From Lytechinus variegatus (lineage: Eukaryota > Echinodermata > Echinoidea > Temnopleuroida > Toxopneustidae), in assembly GCF_018143015.1 (NCBI RefSeq), contig NC_054742.1, positions 11,329,632-11,393,631 on the forward strand: DNA of 64,000 bases, in the 5' to 3' direction. Within the stretch, counting starts at the first letter, position 1, and every line of letters begins with the position of its first letter. The position numbers were made by a program, and so were the translations under genes. Below are positions 36,645 through 49,300 of the stretch, one piece after another. The notes below the pieces were generated by a model that searched no databases, was not told the DNA's origin, and saw only the letters and a program-made list of their open reading frames with translations.

Positions 36645-36878
36645 GGGTTTGGCCCCACTGCACTTACGGATGCAGACAGGATGTAAACGGAAAAGAATCT
36701 TGCCATCCGTTTGAAACGTTATCCGTCCAATGTGATTTAATTGTTCGCCCATTTTTGTCCATTGTCTGGAGAGGATGAAACCGCGAGATGAAAACTGATG
36801 GAGCCACAGCGATTGTGCTTGTCCGCTGTATCCGTTATAAATACTTTTGTGTCCGTCGGCCAGTGGGACCAGACCTTA
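36645..36878. mobile_element. MITE with GGTTTGGCCCCACTG ends
   Basis: GGGTTTGGCCCCACTGCACT at left and CAGTGGGACCAGACC at right are inverted. Inside are further paired words (GGATG..AAACGG and CCGTTTGAAACG). Confidence 0.7.
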
Positions 36879-37514
36879 ATCTGCTCACTTTAAAATATAT
36901 TACCACCTACCAGCGATTCACCGATTTTGCTAAGATGTTTGACACAAATCAAGATTTACAGACCATTTTACAGATAAAATACACGCTCTTCTTCATTCGT
37001 ACTTTTGCCAAGAAAAGAGCTGTGTATTTATGAACATAATATTCGTTTTATAGGTCCGGAAAGTAGAACAAAGTATCTAATGACATCAGAAATGTATAAT
37101 CTATAAATTTAGACTAATGAAAAATTTCCGTTCCCGATACTGAGGTGTTTGCTTTGTTTCAGTGTGGGACTTTTTATTTACGATTTATTAACTGTTTCAT
37201 GTGACATAGTTGCCCTGTTTTTGTCGTCGTTGTCTTCTTTGTATATGGATTTCTCGCTACAAGATGTGCTGTCGGAGTCGTCACATCCTTTATATTGTAT
37301 ATTTGTAAATATATTAATGTTAGTAATACTTAGGCTTTAATCTTATAATGAATTGAAATGATTCAGTAAATAATCATCTCTGTCCATTCTTCATTTCTAA
37401 AGAAAGTAGTACCCCATAGATTTCTTATAATTGAATTCGGGTAGATGATGAGGTATACCATGTTCCCTTTTAAAGTACATGATACAAAAGTTGAAATTTT
37501 GCTTTAAGTATTCT
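36879..37514. other. Non-coding, nothing recognised
   Basis: AT-rich sequence with two short open frames that show no family resemblance. Confidence 0.4.
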
Positions 37515-38118
37515 TAAAGGACAAGTCCACCCCAACATAAACTTGATTTGAATAAAAAGAGAAAAATTCAACAAGCATAACACTGAAAATTTCATCAAAA
37601 TCGGATGTAAAATAAGAAAGTTATGACATTTTAAAGTTTCGCTTCATTTCACAAAACAGTTATATGCACACCTCAGTCGGTATGCAAATGAGAAACTGAT
37701 GACATCATTCACTCACTATTTCTTTTGTATTTTATTGTGAAATATGAAATATTTTTATTTTCTCGTCATTTTCATGTGAAATGAAGTTTCATTCCTCCCT
37801 GAACACGTGGAATTCAATTATTTTAACATTTTGTGCTTCAGGCAAGGAGGCCCTAATCGTAAAATTCGTAAAAATTGGAATATTGTGTAATTCAAACAAT
37901 AAAAAACAAAAGAAATAGTGAGTGACATCATCGACTCTCTCATTTGGATGTAACTGGCTCGTTCATATAACTATTTTGTTAAAAATAAGCGAAACTTTGA
38001 AATGTCATAACTTTCTTATTTTACATCCGATTTTGATAAAATTTTCAGCATTGGGCTTGTCTGATTTTTCTCTATTGATTCAAATCAACATTTTTCTGAG
38101 GTGGACTTGACCTTTAAA
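37515..38118. mobile_element. TTAA-type foldback element
   Basis: TTAAAGGACAAGTCCACCCC at left and GAGGTGGACTTGACCTTTAA at right, arms of about 280 bp. It is one of the best preserved copies of the family and has TTAA at both edges. Confidence 0.88.
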
Positions 38119-38804
38119 AACCCGGTGATGTCTTTAATCATAATGATTTTTATACCGGAAAATGATGGCGAAACAATATAATTGTATCTGTTAAAAATGT
38201 GAAAATGTACTAAATTGGTTTGCACTGAAATTTGCTATCATTCAAGTTATTATGACATATATTTTTTCTGCATGTCATCTGTATAGTAAAAATGTAACAT
38301 TGTGCTATATTTGCTTCTATAGGACAAACAATAAAGAAATTTGACTGTGAATATATTTAGGTGTAACATGTGTAATTGTTTCCCGATAGGCACTCGTGTC
38401 ATTATAGCCATAAGCAAACCTACTTATTAAAATTAATAAGGATTAAATTCGGCATACTGTGATGCTTACTACTAGTAAAAAGAAAACATATCTCATATCT
38501 TATATCTGAATCCTAACTTACCTGGGCCATCTTGAGAGCTTAAAGTCCGGGGGTGGGGATTTTGGACCCCCCCCTCGATTTCGGCCGCGGATCGCGCGAC
38601 CATGACGAAAATTGGCACCAAGGTAGAGAATGACATATACACTATTTCTTAGGTAAATCACACGAAATTCATATAATTATGTTTTATATGAATTTATTAT
38701 GCTAATGTATTCATACAATCATATTTTTTGCTTCTGTTCACTAAATAAAGCTCCTACAAAGCTAATTTTTGGTGAAAATATTCTTTGTGACATTTTTAAC
38801 AACT
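38119..38804. other. Non-coding, nothing recognised
   Basis: AT-rich apart from 38545-38605, a GC-rich patch (GGGGGTGGGG, CCCCCCCTCG, GGCCGCGGATCGCGCG) of unknown meaning. Confidence 0.4.
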
Positions 38805-39916
38805 TTATGTCTCACCTGCGAAGCAGAGTGAGACTATAGGCGCCGCTTTTCCGACGGCGGCGGCGACGGCGGCGGCGTCAACATCAAATCTTAACCTGAG
38901 GTTAAGTTTTTGAAATGACATCATAACTTAGAAAGTATATGGACCTAGTTCATGAAACTTGGCCATAAGGTTAATCAAGTATTACTGAACATCCTATTAG
39001 AGTTTCATGTCACATGACCAAGGTCAAAGGTCATTTAGGGTCAATGAACTTAGACCATGTTGGAGGAATCAACATTGAAATCTTAACCTGAGGTTAAGTT
39101 TTTGAAATGTCATCATAACTTAGAAAATATATGGACCTAGTTCATGAAACTTGGACATAAGGTTAATCAAGTATCACTGAACATCCTGCATGAGTTTCAC
39201 ATCACATGACCAAGGTCAAAGGTCATTTAGGGTCAATGAACTTTGGCCGAATTGGGGATATCTGTTGAATTCCCATCATAACTTTGAAAGTTTATGGATC
39301 TGATTCATGAAACTTGGACATAATAGTAATCAAGCATCACTGAATATTTTGTGCAAGTTTCAGGTCTCGTGATTAAGGTCAAAGGTCATTTAGGGTCAAT
39401 GAACTTTGGCCGAATCGGGGGTATCTGTTGAATTACCATCATAACTTTGAAAGTTTATTAGTCTAGTTCATTAAACTTGGACATTAGAGTAATCAAATAT
39501 CACTGAACATCCTGTGCGCGTTTCAGGTCACATGACCAAGGTCAAAGGTCAATGAACTTTGGCCGAATTGGGTGTATCTGTTGAATTACCATCAAAACTT
39601 TGAAAGTTTATGGATCTGATTCATGAAACTTGTACATAAGAGTAATCAAGTATCACTGAACATCCTGTGCGAGTTTCAGGTCACATGATCAAGGTCAAAG
39701 GTCATGTATGGTCAATGATCTTTGGCCATGTTGGGGTTTTTTGTTGAATAACCATCATATCTCTGTAAGTTTATTGGTCTCGTTCATAAAAAGTGGACAT
39801 AATAGTAACCATGTATCACTGAACATCTTGTGCGAGTTAGAGTAGTATTCAAAGTCAGCACTGCTGCTATATTGAACCGCGTGATGCAGGTGAGACGGCC
39901 AGAGGCATTCCACTTG
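38805..39916 (+). repeat. Tandem-unit (GTCTCACCTG) repeat with five DR1 motifs, copy 2
   Basis: Same order as the copy at 30485, with a longer GGCGGCGGCGACGGCGGCGG stretch near the start. AAGGTCAAAGGTCA occurs five times (about 39018, 39209, 39374, 39537, 39690). The 9-bp direct repeat TTAACAACT lies at 38796-38804 and 39917-39925, a probable target-site duplication that sets the edges. Confidence 0.9.
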
Positions 39917-41851
39917 TTAACAACTATAATCGAAAAAAAATCTCGTAGGAAAAATTGATTTATCATGTAATTTATTATTAATAAAAAATCTTATGTATTT
40001 CTCTTTTTTATTTCTTGTGCTTTTCGAAAAAAAATAATCGGGGACATTATTTCAATCATAAATACCATAAAATCAAATCACTGTTGTCAGTAAAAGTCCA
40101 TAATGTTGCCTACTTTCATAACTGCATGCTTGCTAATGACAAATTTGGGTTTCAAAAGTTGCGCGAGACTTAAAGGTACAAAGACAGCGAGCGGTGCGGT
40201 CCGAAAAAAAAATCACTAAAAAATTTCGAGGCGGGAGGGGGGGGGGGGCTCAAAATGAAACCACATGCACTCTCAAAACAAATCAGTCAAAACTGGGTGC
40301 AACTGTTATTCTATTCATATTTGGCTATTTTCTAGTCGTATTTTACTAGAAAACCGTTATTTGTGAATAGAATATACTTCAGAAATGTGACTAAAAATAA
40401 TCAGTTGCACCCAGCTGACTACTAATCTAGTCAATATGACTGATGCTTTTTAAGAGTGTGTGAGTTAGGATTAGAGGAAATGACTGCTTCGTTAAAAGGA
40501 AAAATCAATCAACTTGTATGAAAAATCTTGTGACGAGATCTCATCGCTCACGCTAGTCAAATATTCTCTAAAGTTCCCTGATTAGACAAAAGAAATTCAC
40601 TAATTGCCCTTTTACATGTTCTTGGATAGATGAACATAAGATTTTAGTATTATTGATAAAAAAAACCGGCAGAGAATAGTTCAGGAATGTTTACGTTGCT
40701 GAATAGATATGACGGATTTTTTTTTTTTTTTTGGGGGGGGGGCTATGACGTACGGTGGATTCAAGACAACAGAAGATGTATCGAAAATGCCCATCAAATG
40801 ACAATGAACAGCCAGTAGATCTTTTTGAATAATTATGGTGAAAATGAACAGCAGCTTCTTCCTACGAAAAATTGCTAAATAATCGCTTTTCCAGAGTCCA
40901 GAACGAAACTGCTGTTTTTAGTAACCGATTTTCGAGGAAGACTGGTTGGTTGTTCATTATCACGAAGGTCATTTGTCAATATTCTTGAATCGATCGTGCG
41001 TTGTGGATGCGAAAACCCTTGATATTTTTCAGCAATTGTAAACATTCTAAAAAGGGTTTTCTTGTGATTGAATGACTGGCATGTTAATTTGATCTAACTT
41101 GAGATAATCATCGTCAATCGTACCTTAAATAATATGATGAAATAACATGATTTTTACACAAAATTGAGAAATTAATATGAAATAGATTATGAAAAAAAAA
41201 ATCTATTAAATGATTTTTTTTAATTCAATCTGCTGATTTAATTCCAATTTTCTTATAGTTTAGTCAATTTTTAATACCCTTGAATAATTCTTGATGAAAA
41301 ATGTATATTTTTGATGGCATCTGATGAGCGTATAGTTTTGCACATCTTTTGAAAATAAAAAAAAATCCATCATTTTGTTACACACAATGAAAATGTAACC
41401 CTTTATTAAGCCAACTTTGGCTACAAATATATATCTTTATTAATATTGCGCATCGACTTTACCTTCAAAAGAGTAAGGCAAAAAGTCCAATATTCAAAGT
41501 TTTGGGTAAATTAATTTACATGATAGAAAGGATATAAAGAAGCTCAAGGGTGCTTTGCTCGATTAAGCTCTCTTAAAAAGGATGGCGATTCGAATTTGAG
41601 AACAGTTTTTCTCGGGCATATCTTGGAGATCATTTCAATCGAGTGTAGTTGGATTGTGTATTATTCTTCGATGATCTTATTCATAAATGGGCATGCCTAA
41701 CCTAAAAGTCTGCTCTGCTTTTATTAATTTGCTCCTCCTTCCCTGTGAGAGAACATAGACACATGCAGGAATATTCGGTTTACATATTTTGGCGTGAAGA
41801 GACTTTCGTCTGAGAGAGGGCAAACAAAAACATTAAAAGATCAGCCTCTAA
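39917..41851. other. Non-coding; small MITE at 40268-40460
   Basis: 40268-40460 has CACTCTCAAAACAAATCAGT and TTTTTAAGAGTG ends, with inner ACTGGGTGCAACTG against CAGTTGCACCCAG. A G-run lies at about 40240 and T/G runs at about 40720. The rest is AT-rich and unrecognised. Confidence 0.5.
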
Positions 41852-43891
41852 CCAGGGGCGACGATCCTATGGGCAAGGGGCACAGTGACCCCACTTTTTG
41901 AAGAACTGAAAACTGTGCCGTTTTAACGCAAAAAAATTCCCCCTTGAGAACGTGTTCTGTGCCCATTTTACCTGAGGAGGACCTGTTTTAAGTGTTACCA
42001 AGTGCCCTTTTCTCACGAAGCACTTCCTCACGAACGTATTCTGTGCCCCTTTCACCCTAGGAGGACCCGTTTTAAGTGTTACCAAGTGCCATTTCTCTTA
42101 TCACTGCCCCCTTTTAACCCAGAATAAGTGCCCCCCATATTCTGGGCATCCCTGGACCTCACAGCCTTTGCAAAAAAAAAAATGTCGACAGGAAGGCCAG
42201 CGTTTGCAATACTTTGGCAAATTCCTATATAAGAAGGGACAGCATCATTGGTTATGAAAAAAGAAAACAACATTCTCGTTTTTGGATGTTACTACTTATG
42301 AAGGAAAACGCTTGTTTAAATTAAGATTTAAATTCAGATTTATTTCCAACAGCTTGTAAGAATAATCCCACGTGCCTTTAGTCTCATTAATCATGTGAGT
42401 GGGGTAGATACTTTTTTTCTTTTTTTTTCGAAAGAATAGGTGCTTCTTTTTCGGATTTTCTGCATTTGCACGCCCCCACTTTGATCTTCGCTCCGCCACC
42501 CCTGTCTATATAACTGATTGTACTAACCTTCGTAAAAAGTAGTTATCTTTACTACCGTTACTACTATCATCATCATCATCTTCAACATAATTATCATGTC
42601 TGAATTAACAATGGTTTTATTTTTGGATAAAAAGCTATAATTATTGCAAGGAATTTTGTCTTGATAATATTTCATACTTTGTTTTTGCAAAATGGGTGGT
42701 TCAAAGAAAATTAAAATCCGAATGCAGACAAATTTCTGTGGTAAAACATTCTTGCCACTCCATTCCAAAATGTGAGTTCGCCTTTGTTATTTTATGGTCA
42801 ATAGTATACTTCATCTTTTCATTCAATCGTGTATAACTATTCTTCGCGGAAGTGGTCTACGGTAATACACCGTACCACTACAACCATACAAACATTTCAA
42901 CATCATGAGCGCCTTTTTAAAATGTTGTTGTCTGCTAGGTTGACAGATCTGAAAACTTATTTTATGTTGATTGGTCAAGAAACGCAAGTGTCTGTTTACA
43001 CCGGTTCCACGACATTTGCTCCGGCGACAATTTCTCCGCTGCAAATTCCACACATTAATGCAATTACCAACCCTAACCCTGTATTTAACACTACATCCTA
43101 TCCTAACCTAACCTAACCCTAAATCTAACATAAAAATTTAGGGGCGGTGGAGCGAGGTTCAACATAAAAGTAGTAACCTATAAAAATGAGAATATATATT
43201 TTTTTTACCAATGATGCTATTTCTTTATGGGAATTGCCAAAGTATACTCTCGGCAATTTTTTGGGCAATAGTAAGGTCTCTTATGTGAAATTGATCGATT
43301 TAAAATGTGTTTTCCAGAATCATATACATAATAGAAACACTTGTTCCAGAGGAAAAGGAAAGCCATCAGAACATTAACAGACGGAACATTTTTAGAAAAG
43401 TGGCATTTAATAAGGTAATAAGTAAATAAGGGCATATTAAAGTAAATTTCATTGTAAAAAAGGTAGCCAAATAGACAAATCATAATTTGAAAGGGATTAT
43501 GCGATTAAAGGATGCACTTGCATAAGGAAGCAGAACGATAAAGAAACCGGGTACTCATCGGGCACGAAAAAGAGCGGTTTTTAAGGACAACTTAACTGAT
43601 ATGAAGAACAGGCACCTATCAGAGGGCAAAGGGGCACTCGTAAAACACAAAAACGGGTCCTTTTCAGTTGAAAGGGGTATAGAACATGTTCGTGAGGTGG
43701 GCATTTTTGTAAAAATTTGCACTTACGCGAGACAGCTAGGCACTTGGTAGCATCTAAAACGGGTCGTCCTCAGGTGAAAGGGGCACAGTACACATTCTTG
43801 AGGGGGAATTTTTCTTGCGTAAAAAGGGCACTTTACAGTGTTTCAAAAAGTGGGGCTACTGTGCCCGCCCCCTCAGGATCACCACCCCTGG
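41852..43891. mobile_element. Two-kb foldback element with repeated arms
   Basis: Left arm 41852-42130 and right arm 43590-43891 are inverted: CCAGGGGCGACGATCCT, GGGGCACAGTGACCCCAC and TTTTTGAA against TTCAAAAAGTGGGGCTACTG and ATCACCACCCCTGG. Each arm contains direct copies of a unit of about 95 bp (AGGAGGACC.GTTTTAAGTG, ACCAAGTGCC). The 1.45-kb centre is unrelated AT-rich sequence with only short frames. Confidence 0.75.
43067..43129. repeat. Short telomere-like CCTAA stretch
   Basis: CCCTAACCCT at 43071-43080 and CCTAACCTAACCTAACCCTA at about 43101-43120. Too short and imperfect to be a true interstitial telomere array. Confidence 0.6.
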
Positions 43892-45998
43892 CCTAGCATG
43901 TTCCAAAGGGCTCACATAATCAATTCAGAATAGATTTAGAAAAAGAGAATAATCTCAAATTTATTGTACTGTAATATTCCATTCCCATTCATTCGTGAAC
44001 TCATGAAATATAAAGATGTAAAAAGATAATGAAGAGTTGATTTTTTAGTCAATAGATTATCTGATTCGTGTTTCATGACACATAACACACAATGATTTAT
44101 TACATTTCAGCTCTCATACACTTATGATGAAAATTAAATGTTTTATAATTATAACCATCATTTGTTTAAATATATATTATAACACAAAATAATCATTCAA
44201 AGGGAATACATCGAAATATATATATATTCATTTATTTAATAAGTATTAAGAAATTATTCACTGGTATATTATAATGAATGTATGTTTTCAATTAGTTATT
44301 AAATTTCAGAAAAGCCATGATGACTATGATTTGAAATGATAATAATTACACAGCACAAAAATCTTTATCAAGTATGTCACAAAGTACTTTTAGGGCAAAA
44401 ATATTACAGAATAAGAGAGAAAGAGAGGGGGTGATGAAATGTGTGTTGCAGAATCAACTTGCTGCAGTTGAATTTATGTAACACACTTTCAAGTAAAAAA
44501 GAGAAAGCCTTAGCACACTGTGAACTAACTTACTCTATAGTGTGACCCACAAAAACTGTTTTCAGAGATGAGATAGATTTCACAATTATTTAATATGTTT
44601 TTAGTATGAATTTGATACTTATGGTAAACGTGGAATCTCATCTTTAATTTGAGACCAACAGCTTATCAAATCATTCACGCATGGCAGGTTACAGATAATA
44701 AATATTAAGGCCTATCAGAAACAATTTGCGCAGAAACTCAAGTGTTAATCTTAATCCACATTCAGGATGCCATGAGCCTAATTACAACAGGAAGACACAT
44801 GATGTTCATTCGACCCAACCCAACATTCGAAAATATCTTAATTTGATATTTTTCACTTATATTTTAACACATGATACACGCGTGACCCCTCATTCCAGGA
44901 ATCAGCGAGAGAAACTTAACAAAGAATGCTAAATAAATGCTAATTAGTCAATTGTCAAATAAACACGGCTGTCGTGTCAAGAATCAATCTTGTCAAATTC
45001 TTCTGCGCAAACTGATTTTGACATTGAAATTTTAAAACTCGTCTCGCTCGTTAATGCGAGAACTGTTCGTCGCATATTAGGTATCAAATGTAGAGGAATA
45101 ATTGAATTATACGAAGATGTAAATGGCATATCATAATTAATTTGCCTTTGAAGGAAGAATATGTGGGAAACCCTATTTCCTTTTTTCTGGGACACACTGT
45201 ATACTACTGTAAATACACGACTCTATAAACTATATATTAAATGTCATTGTTACGATATTGAATACCGAACAAATAATATCATGTATCATTAGATCATAAA
45301 ATTGAAACTCGGTGGAATAGCATATGATATAAAAATTGGCCCTTTATAGTGATAGGAATTTAAGAAGGTTTAGTTTCAGTTTTTATCATTGCTCATTTCT
45401 AACAAACTTATATTCCATACAATAGACATATGTCAATCAATTTAGCAATTAAAGTAAAGCAATAAATGCAATATAAAAATTTAGATTACAAATTATAAAT
45501 TTGAAAACAAAATAGGTTAAGGGCATGGGAAGGTATATGTGCACATCGGTTAAATATCATTTTCCGGCACATATTTTCCACTATTCGACTTGTAAGCAGT
45601 AATGTCAGCAGTATTGTCAACAATATTCTTTTTATTTCATTAGGGCCCAGAGAAGACATTATGCATGAAGGACAAATAAAGAACATGAAAATATTATTGT
45701 TCGTTATTCATTTTACCGAGAGAACTTCGTAGGAAAAAAAACAATTAAAGAAAAACAGAAAATCATGAATTTCAAAATGAGATAAATCACATGGTACTAC
45801 AATAATGAACAGAAAAGCCTCCCACCATCAAGTCTTGATGCAAGTGTTGAAACTGAATGAAAATGTGTAAATTTTATTATCACGAAAAACCATGGAGACC
45901 CAATGTAAAAATAAAATAAGAAGTACCTTTGTTCGGTACTTGTTTTAACATGAAGCACTTGCATCGTTTTATTTCTCGATATTCATATACTATGAATA
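43892..45998. other. Non-coding 3' flank of FPGS
   Basis: AT-rich, with polyadenylation-type signals for FPGS (minus strand) at 45968 and 45873. No other gene is recognised. Confidence 0.4.
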
Positions 45999-46327
45999 TC
46001 AATATTTGATATTTTCGAGCATATTTGGTTGGATTACATGAATAACCGATCCTACCATGAAGTTACTGCCGGTGACCAGAACCTGAAGATGGTCAGCTTC
46101 TTGCATGAATCCTTCCCCATATGGCAATTCAGCCGTCTCCTTACCATCTTTTTCAAGACGAGAACCTAAAATCCATTGAAGAGCTGCTGTAGCAGAAGAT
46201 GTTATTTTGAAGATTGGTGATTGACCGGAGACTGAATTGCACATTTCAGCTTGAAGCTTCTTGAAGGTTGCTAGATGCTGCTGGCATTTCATCAACTGAT
46301 CATCCAACGAGTCATTGGATTTGTAAT
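45999..46327 (-). CDS. FPGS: FPGS terminal exon and stop
   Basis: Starts [20 protein letters not shown] and ends with [20 protein letters not shown] and a short tail to TGA. The VLVTGS..LVG pattern is the family's last conserved block. Confidence 0.95.
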
Positions 46328-49300
46328 CTGTGTAAGTTTTACAATAAATGAAACTCTTAGTGTTTTTTTTTAAAGAAAAACGCTTTATTGAAAGCAGATA
46401 CGAGGAAGGATTCTAAAGAAATATCTTTATAGTATTGTGATATTTTTGTTAACTCTCCATCATGAAAAGCGTATGTCATATTGGCTGCGGGGGCTTCAGA
46501 CCGCACCCTTTTTTCTAAACAATGTCCAAAAACGTAAAAATGACCATCTGATTGTGATTTTTTTGCTTGCTCAGCACCCTCAATTTCGGGTCAGCCCCCG
46601 CACTTACAAAACGAAACATATAGATCTGTCCATTCTTGTCGTGTTTACTTCTAATCCAAGTCAAGACGCATTGAAATAAAACAACTAAAATAGATCAACA
46701 GGTGATGACCTACCTCTTACTTCATTTTCTTGATATTCTACAGTCCTCATTACAGAGAAAACTACAGCATCAAATCCGTATTCCTGAATAATGAAATAGA
46801 TGGAAAATGTGGTAAAATTAAATTGGCATTTTCCTAAAAGGAAATCATTTATTTTCTGTGGAATTTTAAGATTATAGCTAAAGAAATAGAAATTTACTAA
46901 AATTCATCAGGGTAAATGCAAAATGTTATGTGTTCTTCTTTGATTTCTTTATACGCAAGGCCCGATATATTTCGTTCAATCCTAAAATTTTTCACCCTAT
47001 TTTAATTCAGTAAATACTTCGATATATTTTTCAAAATACATATTTTCAGTCACAACACTTGCGCCGAATAAATGCATCAGTAAATTTTGAAGATATTTTC
47101 ATTATACAGTAAGTAAAGTAAGGACAAACATCAAGTAGAATAATTCATATTTAAGGGCCCATAGACGCGCATCCGCCTCATGAATGAGAGGTGATGAATT
47201 CGATTCCTGACCGAGTCATAACAAACAAGAGATGGTATCCTCGGGCCATCATGCATGCTAGGAACTCTAGATTTAGAATAGAGAGGGTCAATGATAACAT
47301 GTTATGCAGAGCGATCAGATAGGGCGGTTTCACAACTTACCCTGGGTAAATGACGTTATTATTGTCACTATTTGAATAAATATGTGCAGATTTCGGCAAA
47401 CGTAATTAACATGATTAAAATGAATGAAAGTAACGTACCACAAGTGGTGGCATGATGTTGAAGGCATTTCTATCTCCTCCTAGATTAAAGATAAGTATTT
47501 TCTTGACAACTCCTTGGATCGTCTTTGCCTCATTTGATGCTTCTTCGTCAAACCAATTCTTACAGAATGCGACACTATCCTTGGTATGGGCATTGTCAAT
47601 ATAGTAAGTCACTCCAGGTTTTCGGATTGTTTGGTTACGTCCAGGCCACTTAGCTAACGCGAATCCTGAACAAAACATACAAATCATAAATCACCATAAT
47701 CAGTAAATAATTTATTCTCAAGAGTATCAGTAACTGATTTATTAATAATGAGAAATAAAACGGTACAATTCATTTTTTACGCATTAAAAGTGTTTTTCAG
47801 CAAAACCCTCCGCACCCAAATCCCCGCCAATTATCATCTTGTATACTCTACACTATAATATATCTTTATTTCAATCTCAATTCACGGCAGAAAAATGGAG
47901 CCATTAATTTAGTATCATTTCAAAACTATTCAACATGCTCAGTGCCAACAATTTCAAGTAATGAACAAACATTAAGTTCATTAAATCGGATAACGAATAC
48001 TCGTTACTATGTTATACAAATTTGAATCAATGAATCATGAATGAAGTAATAATCACCTTGTAGGAATTCGTCTGGGATTACAAACGGCGTCGCACTGGGA
48101 ACATTGCATTCATTGATATTATCACCGTTGATCGCACAGTCATCAATAGTTGATTTTATTACTGCAAATAAAGATATATTAGTGAAAAATTTTCTTCAAA
48201 ATATATCAGTAGGCCTGATTGTATATATTTTATATAATAATCTTCATCCTAACGATAAACATACTTTGTACACAAGGCTATACACAAGGTTAGAATTTAG
48301 CCAACACCAAGAATTTCGATATTTCTGACCTTGTGGCAAGGTCTGAGACTTCAATATTTCCGACCCCGAGGCCAAAGCCAAGGACTTCAATATTTCCGAC
48401 CCCGTGGCCAAGGTCAAGGCTAAGGACTTCAATATTTCTGACACCGAGGCCAAGGCCAAGGACTTCAATATTTCCGACCCCGAGGCCAAAACCAAGTGGA
48501 AGGACTTCAATATTTCCGACCCCGTGGCCAAGGCCAAGGCTAAAGACCTCAATATTTCTGACGCCGAGGACAAGGCTGAGGACTTCAATATTTCTGACAC
48601 CGAGGACAAGGCCAAGGCTAAGGACTTCAATATTTCTAACACCGAGGATAAGGCCAAGGACTTCAATATTTCCGACCCCGAGGCTAAGGTCAATTTCTAC
48701 CATGACAACAGTAGGCCTACAGTTTTTTTTTATTAATGTTTAAGGGGAATTTTTGAATTAATGAACATAAATAATCGTGGATTCATTACTTTTAAAATGG
48801 GGTGCATTTCGTTCCAAAAAATTTACAAGCAAAAGAAAAAAGTTTCCTGAAAAAAAATTACACCCCTAAACAAAAGTTATCACTCCCAACTGAAGGCATG
48901 TTGGGCTTATCTCCATTCTCTTTTCCTCTTTATTTTCGGAATCATTGTAATATTCCTTCGAATTTGTTGGAGGAAATAACGTTCGCTGGTCTGATGTAAG
49001 CAATGCGTTACCATTAGGTTCTTTATAGATAGAGAGCATCTAAAATGGAATTTTTGATTTGGAATATTGTTGCCGTCTTTGACAAATAATAGAAATTAAT
49101 CATATTGATTATTAAATAAAACTGTTAGATATCAAGAGTATCTTTAATTGGACGGGATGTCTGCTTTTTATAAACGCATTCTTTAATACCTTGGAACTGA
49201 ACTCTCCCTGGATGTTTCTCCTCGAGCCATGTTTTAGTTAGCTGAACAGCCAAAGCAGCATTACATCGTTGGTGTTTTCCAGCGAGGCCTAACTGGACAC

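Noticed and set aside
43067-43129. Interstitial telomere array
   Set aside because: Only a few imperfect CCTAA-type units; not enough for an array.
48244-48743. Open frames of 110-149 codons on both strands
   Set aside because: Artefact of a minisatellite whose unit lengths are mostly multiples of three; no conservation or splice context supports a gene.
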